Assembly (NCBI RefSeq): GCF_022842145.1
Contig: NZ_JALHQD010000001.1
Coordinates: 812,127 to 876,126 of the forward strand
Source: Tabrizicola sp.
GTDB taxonomy: Bacteria > Pseudomonadota > Alphaproteobacteria > Rhodobacterales > Rhodobacteraceae
Direction: 5' to 3'
Length of the DNA stretch: 64,000 nucleotides
Below, piece by piece: positions 52,954 through 64,000 of this stretch; position 1 is the first letter of the stretch, and each line of letters starts with the position of its first letter. The position numbers were made by a program, and so were the translations under genes. A model generated the notes under the pieces. The model searched no databases. It had not been told where the DNA came from and was given only the letters and a program-made list of their open reading frames with translations.

Positions 52954-53862
52954 GTGCTTGTCTTCACGCATGAGGCATTTGCCGGTCATGTGACTCCGCG
53001 AGGGCATCCGGAGCGGGTGGAGCGGTTGGCCGCGGTCGAGCGGGGGCTTGCCGGATTGCCGGTGGAACGGCGGGACTGTCCGCTGGCAGATGAGGCGGAG
53101 GTGCTTCGGTGCCATCCGCCGGGGTATCTGGCGCGGGTCAAGGCTGCCGTTCCGTCCGATGGCTGGACGCAGCTGGATGCGGATACGTTCCTGTCGCCGG
53201 GATCGTTCGAGGCGGCCATGCGTGCGGTTGGCGGGATCTGTGCTGCCGTCGATGCTGTGGTTTCCGGAGAGGAGAAGACGGCCTTCGTGGCGGGCCGGCC
53301 GCCTGGGCATCATGCGGAACGCGAGACGGCGATGGGGTTCTGTCTGTTCGGGACCGTGGCCATCGCGGCCAAGCGGGCGCTGGACCATCATGGGCTTGGC
53401 CGTGTCGCCGTGGTGGACTTCGACGTGCATCACGGCAACGGAACGCAGGACCTGCTTTGGGACGAGGGGCGGTGTCTGTTCGTGTCATCCCACCAGATGC
53501 CGCTTTATCCCGGGTCGGGGCGGCCCGAGGAGCGTGGTGCGCATGGCCAGATGTTGAACGTGCCGCTTCGCGCCGGGTCAGGGGGTCGGGCGATGCGGGA
53601 AGTCTATGAGGGCGTGGTGTTTCCGGCGCTGGCGGCCTGGGAACCTGAGTTGCTGCTCATATCGGCAGGGTTCGATGCCCATGCGGATGATCCATTGGCC
53701 GGTCTGGAATGGCAGGCCGAAGATTATCGGTGGCTGACCGGAAGGCTCTGCGATTTCGCCGGGGGGCGGGTGGTGTCCTCGCTTGAGGGTGGCTATGATC
53801 TTGATGCGCTGGCGGCCTCGGTCGCAGCGCATGTTGCAGTGCTGGAGGAGCGGGGCCGATGA
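52954..53862 (+). CDS. Histone deacetylase family protein
   Basis: RPPGHHAERETAMGFCLFGTVAIAA, VVDFDVHHGNGTQDLLWD; GTG start. Confidence 0.93.
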   Translation: MLVFTHEAFAGHVTPRGHPERVERLAAVERGLAGLPVERRDCPLADEAEVLRCHPPGYLARVKAAVPSDGWTQLDADTFLSPGSFEAAMRAVGGICAAVDAVVSGEEKTAFVAGRPPGHHAERETAMGFCLFGTVAIAAKRALDHHGLGRVAVVDFDVHHGNGTQDLLWDEGRCLFVSSHQMPLYPGSGRPEERGAHGQMLNVPLRAGSGGRAMREVYEGVVFPALAAWEPELLLISAGFDAHADDPLAGLEWQAEDYRWLTGRLCDFAGGRVVSSLEGGYDLDALAASVAAHVAVLEERGR

Positions 53863-54098
53863 CGGACAAGCCGGTGGAGACGATGAGCTTTGAGGAGGCG
53901 ATGGGCGCCCTGGAGCAGGTCGTGGGAGACCTGGAACGGGGCGAGGTGCCGCTGGAGCAGTCGATTGCGCTGTATGAGCGGGGGGCCGCCCTGAAAGCGC
54001 ATTGCGCCAAGAAGTTGGCCGAGGCCGAGGAGAAGGTGGAGCTGATCCGGGCGCAGGAAGGCCGGGCGGTGGGCACGACTCCGGCGGAGGGGATGTGA
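53859..54098 (+). CDS. xseB: Exodeoxyribonuclease VII small subunit
   Basis: SFEEAMGALEQVVGDLERGEVPLEQSIALYERGAAL. Confidence 0.95.
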   Translation: MTDKPVETMSFEEAMGALEQVVGDLERGEVPLEQSIALYERGAALKAHCAKKLAEAEEKVELIRAQEGRAVGTTPAEGM

Positions 54099-54964
54099 AC
54101 TTTTCGCAGCGGTTGGCGGCGGATGCCGGGCTGTGTGAGGCTCGGTTGCTGGCTGCGCTGGAGCGGCGTTCCGACCAGCCGGTCACGCAGGCGATGCGTT
54201 ATGCGGTGCGGGGCGGCAAGCGGTTGCGCGGGTTTCTGGTGCTGGAAGGCGCGCGGATGCTGGGCGTGGCCGAGGAGCGCGCGGTGAGTGCGGCTGCGGC
54301 AATCGAGGCATTGCACGCCTATTCGCTGGTCCACGACGATCTGCCCTGCATGGACGATGACGACCTGCGGCGGGGGCAGCCGACGGTTCACAAGAAATGG
54401 GACGAGGCGACGGCGGTGCTGGCGGGCGATGCGCTGCAAACGCTGGCGTTTGAGCTGCTGTGCGACCCGGCGCTGGGGTCCTCGGACGTGCGGATGGAGT
54501 TGGTGCGCGGTTTGGCGGTCGCCTCGGGGATCGACGGAATGGTCCTGGGGCAGGCGCTGGACATTGCGGCGGAAACGGCGGGGCGGTCGTTGACGCTGGA
54601 GGAGATCACCGCGTTGCAGGCCGGCAAGACCGGGGCGCTGATCGGGTTCGCGGCCGAGGCAGGGGCGGTGATCGTGGGGGCGGACCGCGCGCCGTTGCGC
54701 CGTTATGCCGCTGCGCTGGGTCTGGCTTTCCAGATTGCGGACGACATCTTGGACGTCACGGGGGACGAGGCGAAGACCGGCAAGCGCGTCGGCAAGGACG
54801 CGGGGGCGGGGAAGGCCACCTTCGTCTCGCATCTGGGGCTGGAGGGAGCCAGGTCGCGAGCGGCGGAGTTGGTGGCCGAGGCCGAGGCGGCGCTGGCGGG
54901 GTATGGAAATCGGGCGGCCAACTTGATCGCCGCAGCGCGCTTCGTTATTGCGCGCGACAGTTGA
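54095..54964 (+). CDS. ispA: Farnesyl/geranylgeranyl diphosphate synthase
   Basis: [40 protein letters not shown] start. Confidence 0.95.
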   Translation: MNFSQRLAADAGLCEARLLAALERRSDQPVTQAMRYAVRGGKRLRGFLVLEGARMLGVAEERAVSAAAAIEALHAYSLVHDDLPCMDDDDLRRGQPTVHKKWDEATAVLAGDALQTLAFELLCDPALGSSDVRMELVRGLAVASGIDGMVLGQALDIAAETAGRSLTLEEITALQAGKTGALIGFAAEAGAVIVGADRAPLRRYAAALGLAFQIADDILDVTGDEAKTGKRVGKDAGAGKATFVSHLGLEGARSRAAELVAEAEAALAGYGNRAANLIAAARFVIARDS

Positions 54965-54983
54965 ACGGCCCGAGGAGTGCAGC

Positions 54984-56897
54984 ATGACCGACCGACCCAA
55001 GACGCCGCTGCTGGACCGCGTGACCGTTCCATCCGACCTGAAGGGGCTGAGCGACCGGGAGTTGCACCAGCTGGCCGGCGAGCTGCGGGCCGAGACGATT
55101 GCCGCCGTATCGGTGACGGGCGGGCATCTGGGTGCGGGTCTGGGCGTGGTGGAGCTGACGGTGGCTTTGCATGCCGTCTTCGACACACCGCGCGACAAGC
55201 TGATCTGGGATGTCGGGCACCAGAGCTATCCGCACAAGATCCTGACCGGGCGGCGGGACCGCATTCGCACGCTTCGGACGGAAGGCGGGCTGTCGGGGTT
55301 CACGAAGCGGTCCGAGTCGCCTTATGACCCTTTCGGGGCGGCGCATTCCTCGACCTCGATCAGCGCGGCGCTGGGTTTTGCGATGGCCAGCGAGCTTGGG
55401 GGCGATCCCGGCGACGCGATTGCGGTGATCGGCGACGGGGCGATGAGCGCGGGCATGGCCTTTGAGGCGATGAATAACGCGGGACATCTGGGCAAGCGGC
55501 TGTTCGTGATCCTGAACGACAACGAGATGTCGATCGCCCCCCCGGTTGGCGCATTGTCTGCCTATCTGAGCGGGCTTTATGCCGCGGCTCCGATGCAGGA
55601 CCTGAAGCAGGTGGCAAAGGGGATCGTCGGGCTGCTGCCGTCGCCCTTCCAGGAGGGGGCGAAGCGGGCCAAGGACATGCTGAAGGGCATGGCCGTGGGC
55701 GGGACTTTGTTCGAATCGCTGGGGTTTGAATATGTCGGCCCGATCGACGGTCATGACCTGGATCAGTTGCTGCCAGTGCTGCGGACCGTGAAGGCTCGCG
55801 CCACCGGGCCGGTCCTGATCCATGTGCTGACGAAGAAGGGCAAGGGGTACGCCCCCGCCGAGGCGGCGCGGGACAAGGGGCACGCGACGGGCAAGTTCGA
55901 CGTGCTGACCGGGGTGCAGGTGAAGGCGGCGTCGAATGCGCCGTCCTATACCAAGGTCTTTGCGCAGTCGCTGGTGGCCGAGGCGGAGCGCGACGAGAAG
56001 ATCGTGGCGGTGACGGCGGCGATGCCGGATGGGACCGGGCTGGACCTGTTCGCCGGGCGCTTCCCGAAGCGGTGCTTTGATGTGGGCATTGCAGAACAAC
56101 ATGCGGTGACGTTCAGCGCGGCGCTGGCGGCGGGCGGGATGAAGCCGTTCTGCGCGATCTACTCGACGTTCTTGCAGCGCGGGTACGATCAGGTCGTGCA
56201 CGATGTAGCGATCCAGCGGTTGCCGGTGCGGTTTGCGATCGACCGGGCGGGGCTGGTGGGTGCCGACGGGGCGACCCATGCGGGGGCGTTCGACGTGGGG
56301 TTCCTGGCCAACCTGCCGGGGTTCGTGGTGATGGCCGCCGCGGATGAGGCTGAGCTCGTGCATATGGTTGCGACGGCTGCTGCACACGACTCGGGGCCGA
56401 TTGCCTTCCGCTATCCGCGCGGTGAGGGCGTGGGGGTGGAGATGCCCGCGCGTGGTCTGCCGCTGGAGATTGGCAAAGGCCGGGTGATGCGGGAGGGGTC
56501 CCGCGTGGCAATCCTTTCGTTCGGCACGCGGCTGGCGGAAAGTCTGAAGGCGGCGGAGGCTTTGGCGGGGCGGGGCGTGTCGGTCACGGTGGCGGATGCG
56601 CGCTTCGCCAAGCCGCTTGACCGGGACCTGGTGCTGCGGCTGGCGCGGGGGCATGAGGCTCTGGTGACGGTCGAGGAAGGCGCGGTCGGGGGCTTTGGGT
56701 CGCACGTCGCCCAGTTGCTGGCCGAGGAAGGCGTGTTCGACCGGGGGCTGAAGTTCCGGTCGCTGGTGCTGCCGGATATCTTCATCGACCAGGCGTCGCC
56801 CGAGGCGATGTACAAGGTCGCGGGGCTGGATGCGTCGCACATCGAGGCGAAGGTGCTGGAGGCGCTGGGCGTCGCGATGGTGGGCAGGCGGGCCTAG
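54984..56897 (+). CDS. dxs: 1-deoxy-D-xylulose-5-phosphate synthase
   Basis: [43 protein letters not shown]. Confidence 0.98.
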   Translation: MTDRPKTPLLDRVTVPSDLKGLSDRELHQLAGELRAETIAAVSVTGGHLGAGLGVVELTVALHAVFDTPRDKLIWDVGHQSYPHKILTGRRDRIRTLRTEGGLSGFTKRSESPYDPFGAAHSSTSISAALGFAMASELGGDPGDAIAVIGDGAMSAGMAFEAMNNAGHLGKRLFVILNDNEMSIAPPVGALSAYLSGLYAAAPMQDLKQVAKGIVGLLPSPFQEGAKRAKDMLKGMAVGGTLFESLGFEYVGPIDGHDLDQLLPVLRTVKARATGPVLIHVLTKKGKGYAPAEAARDKGHATGKFDVLTGVQVKAASNAPSYTKVFAQSLVAEAERDEKIVAVTAAMPDGTGLDLFAGRFPKRCFDVGIAEQHAVTFSAALAAGGMKPFCAIYSTFLQRGYDQVVHDVAIQRLPVRFAIDRAGLVGADGATHAGAFDVGFLANLPGFVVMAAADEAELVHMVATAAAHDSGPIAFRYPRGEGVGVEMPARGLPLEIGKGRVMREGSRVAILSFGTRLAESLKAAEALAGRGVSVTVADARFAKPLDRDLVLRLARGHEALVTVEEGAVGGFGSHVAQLLAEEGVFDRGLKFRSLVLPDIFIDQASPEAMYKVAGLDASHIEAKVLEALGVAMVGRRA

Positions 56898-56928
56898 ATT
56901 TTCTCAGATCGCTGAAGAATTGGGCAGT

Positions 56929-56946
56929 CTGTTCCCCAGGGAACAG
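56929..56946. promoter_or_regulatory. Palindromic site between dxs and a membrane protein gene
   Basis: CTGTTCCC-CA-GGGAACAG. Confidence 0.55.
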
Positions 56947-56999
56947 CTTTTGGGCGAATGGTGCGCCTAGATCCGGGAAACTTCCGGTGAGGGGCCGCC

Positions 57000-57623
57000 A
57001 TGACGAACCACGCGATTTCATTCAAGGACGAGTTTGCGCAGCGGCTTAGCGGGCCGGGTGGGCTTTACAATCTGGGCAATGGGCTGGGACTGCTGGGCGG
57101 GCTGTCGTTTCACGTGGCGGCGGCGATGGCGGTCGGCGTCACCGGCTGGTCGGCGCTGTCGGACTATTTCGTCGGCAGCCTGGGCGCTACGGCGATCACG
57201 GTCGCGATGCTGATCTTCTTCTGGTCGGGCGAGCAGTATCACAAGGCCTGGGCGCATGGCGCGCCACCGGACGGGCGGTTGAACCGGTCGGGGGATGTCT
57301 CCTCGGGCTGGGGGGCCTTGGCGCTGGGGTTGGGATTGTTCCTGATGGGCCAGCCGGTTCTGGCCGCAACGGCGGGGCTGATGCACGCGGCGGGCAAATT
57401 CGGAAGCGCCTTGCCGGAGCGGATGCAGAGGCGGATGCCGTTCGGACCAGCCGTGTTCCGCGCCGTGGTCGTGGCAAGCCGCCTTCCGGCGCTGGCGGCG
57501 GTCGGACTTCAGCTGCAGTCGGCGGTCCACCTCGGCGATACGCAAGGCATGGCGGCGGCAGGGTTGCTGGTGCTGTGCTACGGTCTGTGGCTGAAGGCCG
57601 ACGTGGCGCTGATGCGGTCCTAG
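57000..57623 (+). CDS. Hypothetical multi-TM membrane protein
   Basis: 207 aa; several hydrophobic segments. Confidence 0.65.
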   Translation: MTNHAISFKDEFAQRLSGPGGLYNLGNGLGLLGGLSFHVAAAMAVGVTGWSALSDYFVGSLGATAITVAMLIFFWSGEQYHKAWAHGAPPDGRLNRSGDVSSGWGALALGLGLFLMGQPVLAATAGLMHAAGKFGSALPERMQRRMPFGPAVFRAVVVASRLPALAAVGLQLQSAVHLGDTQGMAAAGLLVLCYGLWLKADVALMRS

Positions 57624-57685
57624 GCCGGGAGCGGTTCGCCCCACCCTACGTCACGGCGCGAAAAGATCCGGCACCAAGATCCCGG

Positions 57686-58654
57686 TCAGGCGCGCAAGCC
57701 GTCCATCACCCGCACCAAAGCCTCGGAAATTCCGGGCTCGGACAGGGCATGGCCAGCCATGGGGACCATTTTCAACTCGCAGGCCTTCCAGCCCTGAGCC
57801 AGAGACCAGGCGGACTGCGGCGGGCAGATCATGTCGTAGCGGCCCTGAATGATGGTCGCCGGGATATGCTCGATCTTCTTGCGTTCGCGCAGGATCCAGC
57901 CGTCGCTTTCCAGGAAGCCCGCGTTCTGGAAATAGTGGTTCTCCAGGCGGGCGAAGGCGCGGGCATAGTCTGACGGGCTTTCCCCCAGGGCACCCTCGTT
58001 ATGGATCGAGGCGAGTGCGTTTTCCCAATTGGCCCAGATCCGGCCATAGCGCGTTTCCTCGACCAGGTTGCCCGAGAAAAGGCGGCGGTGGTAAGCGCCG
58101 ATCAGGTCGCCACGCTCGGCCTGAGGGATGACCTCGGTGAAGCGGGCCCAGAGGTCCGGGAAGAAGGCCCCTGCCCCGCCGCCGTAGAACCAGGTCAGTT
58201 CGGCCTTTGTGGCAAGAAACACGCCGCGCAGGACGATGTGGGACACCTGCTGGGGATGGGTGATCGCGTAGATCAGCGCCAGCGTCGCGCCCCAGCTGCC
58301 GCCGAAGCAGATGAAACGGTCGATGCCCAGTGTCAGGCGGATCGTCTCGACATCCTGGACAAGATGCCAGGTGGTGTTGGCGGTGACACTGGCATGGGGG
58401 CGTGATCGGCCGCAGCCGCGCTGGTCGAAAAGGATGATGCGGAACACGCGCGGGTCGAAATAGCGGCGCATCGCGGGGGAACAACCGCCGCCCGGACCGC
58501 CGTGGAAGACGATCACCGGGATGCCGTCGGGGTGGCCGCACTGCTCGACATAGACCCGATGCCCGTCGCCCATGTCGATGACGCGCTGATCGAACGGGTC
58601 GATCGGCGGGTATAGGTATTCGACTGCGCGCTTTTGACCTGATCTCTGATCCAT
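57686..58654 (-). CDS. pip: Proline iminopeptidase
   Basis: [46 protein letters not shown]. Confidence 0.95.
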   Translation of the reverse strand: MDQRSGQKRAVEYLYPPIDPFDQRVIDMGDGHRVYVEQCGHPDGIPVIVFHGGPGGGCSPAMRRYFDPRVFRIILFDQRGCGRSRPHASVTANTTWHLVQDVETIRLTLGIDRFICFGGSWGATLALIYAITHPQQVSHIVLRGVFLATKAELTWFYGGGAGAFFPDLWARFTEVIPQAERGDLIGAYHRRLFSGNLVEETRYGRIWANWENALASIHNEGALGESPSDYARAFARLENHYFQNAGFLESDGWILRERKKIEHIPATIIQGRYDMICPPQSAWSLAQGWKACELKMVPMAGHALSEPGISEALVRVMDGLRA

Positions 58655-58711
58655 ATGCACACTATATACGCCGGGACGGCCCGGAGTCGAAAGGGCAAAC
58701 AGGAGGCAGCG

Positions 58712-59449
58712 ATGGCGGTTGATACGGTTGACCCCGCGGAAGTGGCCAAGTTCGAGCGCATGGCGCTGGAATGGTGGGACCCCAACGGCAAGTTCAAGCC
58801 GCTGCACATGCTGAACCCGTGCCGGTTGGACTATATCACCAGCCAGATCGCCGCCGAGTTCGGGCGGGACTTGGCTGGTGCGCTGCCATTCAAGGGCCTG
58901 CGGATCCTGGACATCGGCTGTGGCGGGGGCCTTCTGTCCGAGCCGATGGCCCGGCTGGGGGCCGAAGTGGTCGGCGCGGATGCGGCGGAGCGTAACATTC
59001 CGGTGGCTCAGGCCCACGCCCAGAAGTCGGGTCTGGCCATCGACTACCGCCATACGACGGCCGAGGCGCTGGCGGCCGCGGGTGAACAGTTCGACGTGGT
59101 GCTGAACATGGAAGTGGTCGAGCATGTCGCCGACCCGCAGGCCTACCTGACCGCCTGTCAGCAGTTGCTGAAGCCCGGCGGGTTGATGATCTGCTCGACC
59201 CTGAACCGGAACCCGAAGAGCTTTGTGATGGCGATCATCGGGGCGGAATGGGTGATGCGCTGGCTGCCGAAGGGCACGCATGACTGGGCGAAGTTCATCA
59301 CTCCGGACGAGCTGTACGCGCTGATTGAAAAGGCGGGGCTGCGGCCGGTCGACCGCAAAGGCATGGTCTTCAACCCGGTCACCTGGCGTTGGAGCGTGTC
59401 GGACCGGGATCTGAGCTGCAACTATGTGACCGCCTCGATCAAGGCTTAG
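58712..59449 (+). CDS. ubiG: Ubiquinone biosynthesis O-methyltransferase
   Basis: [52 protein letters not shown]. Confidence 0.95.
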   Translation: MAVDTVDPAEVAKFERMALEWWDPNGKFKPLHMLNPCRLDYITSQIAAEFGRDLAGALPFKGLRILDIGCGGGLLSEPMARLGAEVVGADAAERNIPVAQAHAQKSGLAIDYRHTTAEALAAAGEQFDVVLNMEVVEHVADPQAYLTACQQLLKPGGLMICSTLNRNPKSFVMAIIGAEWVMRWLPKGTHDWAKFITPDELYALIEKAGLRPVDRKGMVFNPVTWRWSVSDRDLSCNYVTASIKA

Positions 59450-59519
59450 GATCTGGCAAGGACTAGCGTCTGGACCCCGGCGCCGGAAGCGGCAAGATTG
59501 CTGGCTGTAGAGGTGTCCC

Positions 59520-60236
59520 ATGACCGAGTGCAGCTATTTCCGCGACTATCCGGCCCGGACCGGCGACCGGATGCTCTTCAAGATGGAGCATTACCTGGAG
59601 CATTACGACGCGCTTCTGGGCGGCTGGCAGGGGCGCGACATCAGCTTTCTGGAGATCGGCATCTACAAGGGTGGGTCGTTGCCGATGTGGCAGGGGTTCC
59701 TCGGGCCTGCGTCGCGGCTGGTGTTCCTGGACATCGATCCGGAGTGTCGGGCGCTTGCCTTGCCGGGGACGGTGGTGGAGATCGGCGATCAGGCGGACCC
59801 GGAGTTCCTTGGGCGGGTGGGTGACGCGCATGGGCCGTTCGACCTGATCGTGGACGATGGCGGCCACAAGATGCACCAGCAGATCACCAGCTTTCGCCAT
59901 CTCTGGCCCCGGCTGGCGGACCCGGGGCTGTACATCGTCGAGGACGTGCACACGAGCTATTGGCCGGGCTTCGGTGGCGGGTTGCGGGAACCCGCGAGTT
60001 TCGTTGAGTTCGCCAAAGACCTGATCGACCGGATGCATTCCTGGTACACCGAGGACGACGCCGGGTTTCCGCTGCACCCCTTGGCACGGGAAATCGGTGG
60101 GATCAGGTTCCATGACAGCCTGGTGGTGATCGAGAAGCGGTTGAAAGAGGCTCCGGTCGCGTTGACGGCGCAAAACGGCAAAGTGGGGCGGTCGCGGCGG
60201 ATGCTGGAGGTGCGGGGGCGGCGGTCGATCTTCTGA
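59520..60236 (+). CDS. Class I SAM-dependent methyltransferase-like protein
   Basis: [36 protein letters not shown]. Confidence 0.75.
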   Translation: MTECSYFRDYPARTGDRMLFKMEHYLEHYDALLGGWQGRDISFLEIGIYKGGSLPMWQGFLGPASRLVFLDIDPECRALALPGTVVEIGDQADPEFLGRVGDAHGPFDLIVDDGGHKMHQQITSFRHLWPRLADPGLYIVEDVHTSYWPGFGGGLREPASFVEFAKDLIDRMHSWYTEDDAGFPLHPLAREIGGIRFHDSLVVIEKRLKEAPVALTAQNGKVGRSRRMLEVRGRRSIF

Positions 60237-60294
60237 ACCTTGCATCGCGGGGCCTTCGCCATTAGCAGGGAAGCCGATTTGCAGGAGACCAGTG

Positions 60295-61377
60295 ATGGAC
60301 GGGATCGACACGCTGAAGGCCAAGTATCTGACGGCGGTGGCCGGTGCGGCGGACGAGGCCGGACTGGAAGAGGTCCGCGTGGGCGCTCTGGGCAAGAAGG
60401 GCGAGATCTCGGCGCTGATGGCTGGACTTGGGAAAATGGACCCTGACCAGCGCAAGGTGGCCGGTGCCAGTCTGAACGCTTTGAAGGACGAGATCGACGC
60501 GGCCCTGCGGGCGCGCAAGGTGGCCCTGGGCGATGCGGCGCTGGACGAGCGGCTGAAGACCGAATGGCTGGACGTGACGCTGCCGGGGCGGCCTCGCCCC
60601 CGCGGGACGGTGCATCCGGTGTCCCAGGTCATGGAAGAATTGACCGCGATCTTTGCCGACATGGGGTTTTCCGTGGCCGAGGGGCCGCAGGTGGAATCCG
60701 ACTGGTACAACTTCGACGCGCTGAACATCCCGCCTGAACACCCCGCGCGGCAGGAGCATGACACGTTCTTCATGGCCCGCGCCGAGGGCGACAACCGCCC
60801 GCCGCATGTCCTGCGGACCCATACCTCTCCGGTGCAGATCCGCGCGATGATGGCGCAGGGCGCGCCGATCCGGGTGATCGCTCCGGGCCGGGTGTACCGG
60901 ATGGACATGGACCAGACCCACACGCCGATGTTCCACCAGGTCGAGGGACTGGCGATTGACCGGTCGATCAGCATGGCGAACCTGAAGTGGTGCCTGGAGG
61001 AGTTCTGCCGGGCGTTCTTCGAAGTCGACAAGGTGGAACTGCGCTTCCGCGCGTCGCATTTCCCGTTCACCGAACCTTCGGCAGAGGTCGACATCCGCTA
61101 TTCGAATGTCGGCGGTCAGCTGAAGATCGGCGAAGGCGACAAGTGGATGGAAATCCTGGGCTCCGGGATGGTGCATCCGAAGGTGCTGGCCGCGGCCGGG
61201 GTGGACCCGACGCAGTGGCAGGGCTTTGCCTTCGGCATGGGGATCGACCGGATCGCGATGCTGAAATACGGCATCCCGGACCTGCGCGCCTTTTTCGAGG
61301 CCGACCTGCGCTGGCTGCGTCACTACGGGTTCTCGGCGCTGGACGTGCCGGACCTGGCGGGCGGGCTGTCGGCCTGA
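60295..61377 (+). CDS. pheS: Phenylalanyl-tRNA synthetase alpha subunit
   Basis: [56 protein letters not shown]. Confidence 0.98.
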   Translation: MDGIDTLKAKYLTAVAGAADEAGLEEVRVGALGKKGEISALMAGLGKMDPDQRKVAGASLNALKDEIDAALRARKVALGDAALDERLKTEWLDVTLPGRPRPRGTVHPVSQVMEELTAIFADMGFSVAEGPQVESDWYNFDALNIPPEHPARQEHDTFFMARAEGDNRPPHVLRTHTSPVQIRAMMAQGAPIRVIAPGRVYRMDMDQTHTPMFHQVEGLAIDRSISMANLKWCLEEFCRAFFEVDKVELRFRASHFPFTEPSAEVDIRYSNVGGQLKIGEGDKWMEILGSGMVHPKVLAAAGVDPTQWQGFAFGMGIDRIAMLKYGIPDLRAFFEADLRWLRHYGFSALDVPDLAGGLSA

Positions 61378-61821
61378 ATGGACGACCCGGACCTTTCCGC
61401 GCGCAAGCATCTGGCGGGGAGTGACCCGGCCTTCCCCGCGCGGCGGGAGGAAGCCTGGGGGCGGATCGTGGCGGCGTTGGACGGCCTGCTGGTGCCTGCC
61501 GGCTATACGCTGGCGAAGACGACCTGGAGCCGGGTGACGGGGGCCGGGAGGTCGGCGGTACATCTGCAGCGCAACCGGTATGGCTGGGATGTGCAGATCA
61601 TCCTGCGCTTCGTGACCCCAGACGGCGAGCTGCCGGACCATCCCGATTGGCCGGGCGGCGAGGATGTGACGCTGGCCGAGTTTTTCGAGCGGGCGGATAA
61701 CGATCCCGGAACGCTTGCTTTCGTCGACGTGCTGGAGCGGCCTGATTGCCTGGATCTCGCGATGGAGATCCTGCGCGAGCAGGCGCTGCCGTGGTTCGCG
61801 GCATTGCATCAGGACGGTTAG
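61378..61821 (+). CDS. Hypothetical protein between pheS and the flavoprotein gene
   Basis: 147-aa ORF directly following the pheS stop; convergent overlap with next gene. Confidence 0.6.
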   Translation: MDDPDLSARKHLAGSDPAFPARREEAWGRIVAALDGLLVPAGYTLAKTTWSRVTGAGRSAVHLQRNRYGWDVQIILRFVTPDGELPDHPDWPGGEDVTLAEFFERADNDPGTLAFVDVLERPDCLDLAMEILREQALPWFAALHQDG

Positions 61822-63035
61822 CCGATACGACGTGCTGCCGCTTGTCCGGCCCGACGACCGGTGGCCCAACAGGCGGTCAGAAGATAGCCGCCCGTCGGGG
61901 CCTCCCAATCAAGCATTTCGCCTGCGGCAAAGATGCCCGGGAGTGCCTTGAGTTCCAGGTCCGTCGTCAGGGCATCCCAGCTGATCCCCCCGGCCACCGA
62001 GATCGCCTCGTCCAGCGGACGCGGGCCCTGCAGGGGGATGGGCAGGTGCTTGAGGTGGGCGAAGGGCTCACTGCGGGCGAATTCCATCACCAGAGCAACC
62101 TGCGTCTTGTTGAGGCCCAGCTTGCGCAAGCGGTTGGCGGAGCTTTCGCCCGGTTTCATTCTGGCGAGACGATCAGCGACATCTTGGGTTGTAAGGTCGG
62201 GGAGAAGGTCCACCGCAAGTGTATATGCATCGCGTAGATACTTGTATATACCGTAGATACCTCCGCCTTCCAAGCCTTTGGCGGAAATGACGAATTCGCC
62301 GCGGTGCTCGTCGACGACCTTGGTCGGATCATTTGGTTGACCAGTGGTGCGATCTTTTCCGGGAGAGCAGACCTTGAGGGTGACGCCCTTGACCGGCTGG
62401 CCGAAGTGGGCGGCCATGTGCGGCGACCAATCGACCCGGAAGCCCATGTTCGCGGGTTTCCAGTCAGTAATCTGGACGCCCTTTTCCCGCAGCCACGGAA
62501 CCCAGGCGCCGTCCGAGCCGAGGCGGGACCAGCTGGCTCCTCCCAGGGCGAGGATGGTGACTTTGGGCGACAGGATCTGTGGGCCGGTGGGTGTGTCGAA
62601 GGCGAAATCCGCCCCATCGAAGCCGGTCCAGCGCCAGCGGGTGCGGATTTCGACCCCCTGCGCGGTCAGGCGTTGCAGCCACGCGCGCAGAAGCGGGGAG
62701 GCCTTCATCGACACCGGGAAGACGCGGCCGGAAGACCCGGTGAACACCTCTTGTCCAAGCGCGCGGCACCAGATGCGGACTTCGCGCGGGCCAAAGTCTT
62801 CCAGCATGGCGCGGAGGTGGGGGCTGTCGTAGCGGGCGGCAAAGAGGTCCAGCTCTTCGTCCTTGGTGACATTGAGGCCGGATTTCCCGGCCATCAGGAA
62901 CTTGCGGGCTACGGTGGGTTTGGCATCGACGACAAGGGCTTGGACGCCTGCCTTCGCCAGTTCTTCCGCGGCCATCAGTCCGGCGGGGCCGGCACCGATG
63001 ACAAGAGCCTGGATCGCCTCAGATTGCTGGAGCAT
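61818..63035 (-). CDS. HI0933/TIGR03862-type FAD-dependent flavoprotein
   Basis: ALVIGAGPAGLMAAEELAKAGVQALVVDAKPTVARKFLMAGKSGLNVT; GEMLDWEAPTGGYLLTACWATGRRAG. Confidence 0.88.
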   Translation of the reverse strand: MLQQSEAIQALVIGAGPAGLMAAEELAKAGVQALVVDAKPTVARKFLMAGKSGLNVTKDEELDLFAARYDSPHLRAMLEDFGPREVRIWCRALGQEVFTGSSGRVFPVSMKASPLLRAWLQRLTAQGVEIRTRWRWTGFDGADFAFDTPTGPQILSPKVTILALGGASWSRLGSDGAWVPWLREKGVQITDWKPANMGFRVDWSPHMAAHFGQPVKGVTLKVCSPGKDRTTGQPNDPTKVVDEHRGEFVISAKGLEGGGIYGIYKYLRDAYTLAVDLLPDLTTQDVADRLARMKPGESSANRLRKLGLNKTQVALVMEFARSEPFAHLKHLPIPLQGPRPLDEAISVAGGISWDALTTDLELKALPGIFAAGEMLDWEAPTGGYLLTACWATGRRAGQAAARRIG

Positions 63036-64000
63036 TGCGGAGTTCGACGACGCGGTGGGGGTAGGGCATCTCGATCCCGGCTTCCTTCAAGGCGTTCCAG
63101 ATCGCGAAAAGAACGGGCGAGCCGTACTTGTTCTTGCCGTCGTCGATCCCTGCAACCCAATACTCCACCGCAAAGTCGACGCTGGATTCCCCGAAGCCAC
63201 GCAGTTCGCAATCGGGGCCATCGGGGGCTTGCAGTACGAAGGGGAGTTTGGATACAGCGCCTTCGATTATATCGGGCACGAGGTTTATGTCGGTTTCGTA
63301 ACTCACTGAAAACAGGGCCTCGTAGCGGTTGGCGCTGCCTTGGTCAGAGTAGTTGACGACTCGCGTGGTGATGAAGTGTTCATTGGGGACGACGATCCAC
63401 CTGCCGTCGAAGGTTTCCAGCACGCAGGCGCGGGCGGTCATCTTTACGATGGTGCCCTTTTCGCCCCCGTCGAGTTCAACGTAGTCGCCAACGGTGGTCT
63501 GGCCTTCCAGAAGGAGGATGATCCCGGAGACGAAGTTGGCGGCGATCTGTTGCAACCCGAGGCCGATGCCGACGCCCAGGGCACCGCCAAGGACGGCGAC
63601 GGCAGTAAGGTCGATGCCCATGATCGACATCAGAAGCAGGAAGGCGGCGCCGAAGATGGCGACCTCGCTTGCCTTGATGGCCAGTTCGCGGGTTGCGGGG
63701 CGAAGATCGGGCTGCGCCTTCAGGTAACCCGCGGATTGGCGGTTCGACCAGCTTCCCAGCCAGAAGAGCAGTGAGCCCGCGATCAACCCGCGGATCAGGG
63801 ACAGGGCGGTGAACTGGATGTTGCCGAGGTTGACTTGCGCGGCGTCGAGGCGGGTGGTGGCGTCGTCCAGAAACCCCAGCGCGTGCAGCGCCATGACGGG
63901 GAGGAGGACATAGCGACCCATCAGTTTCAGGAAGCCGGGGGGCAAGACTTTGCGAACCAGTTCCACCGCGGCGAGGAAGAGGAAGACGCGCTTGCCGAAG
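63019..64000 (-). CDS. MscS-family mechanosensitive ion channel, partial at window edge
   Basis: ALGVGIGLGLQQIAANFVSGIILLLEGQTTVGDYVEL; frame stays open to window end. Confidence 0.88.
   Translation of the reverse strand, partial: FGKRVFLFLAAVELVRKVLPPGFLKLMGRYVLLPVMALHALGFLDDATTRLDAAQVNLGNIQFTALSLIRGLIAGSLLFWLGSWSNRQSAGYLKAQPDLRPATRELAIKASEVAIFGAAFLLLMSIMGIDLTAVAVLGGALGVGIGLGLQQIAANFVSGIILLLEGQTTVGDYVELDGGEKGTIVKMTARACVLETFDGRWIVVPNEHFITTRVVNYSDQGSANRYEALFSVSYETDINLVPDIIEGAVSKLPFVLQAPDGPDCELRGFGESSVDFAVEYWVAGIDDGKNKYGSPVLFAIWNALKEAGIEMPYPHRVVELRNAPAI

Noticed and set aside
57105-57120. Third parS-like sequence (TTTCACGTGG)
   Set aside because: Only the left half and centre match; the right GAAACA half is missing

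Overview
GC-rich alphaproteobacterial (Rhodobacterales-like) chromosomal window, densely coding. No rRNA, tRNA, CRISPR array or intact mobile element was recognised. Left to right: (1) a rhizopine/inositol-type moc catabolic and ABC-uptake cluster, in which the periplasmic binding-protein gene has an in-frame TGA; (2) the conserved origin neighbourhood secB / dnaQ-coaE-aroE-maf | putative oriC | hemJ-rho-mnmE-mnmG-rsmG-parA-parB, with two parS sites inside coding sequence; (3) housekeeping genes hemW, rdgB, rph, hrcA, grpE, mutS; (4) an accessory island at about 26.3-34.9 kb with a CsgG/HfaB-like secretion lipoprotein, an HfaA-like protein, an unknown lipoprotein, a LuxR-type response regulator, two receiver-like proteins, a micro-membrane protein and three tandem secreted paralogues with a TTAIGxLQSG repeat (best candidate for an undescribed system); (5) hslU and hslV separated by unrelated genes, including an orphan BrnA-like antitoxin behind a perfect palindrome; (6) rpsO, an RTX-repeat protein, mtgA, a GST, queG, an L-fucose-type SDR/FAH cluster, ohrR/ohr, ilvE, petP/petR-like regulators, a HDAC-like deacetylase, xseB-ispA-dxs, pip, ubiG, pheS, a flavoprotein and an MscS channel. 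All calls are from reading the sequence and the supplied ORFs; no database search was run.
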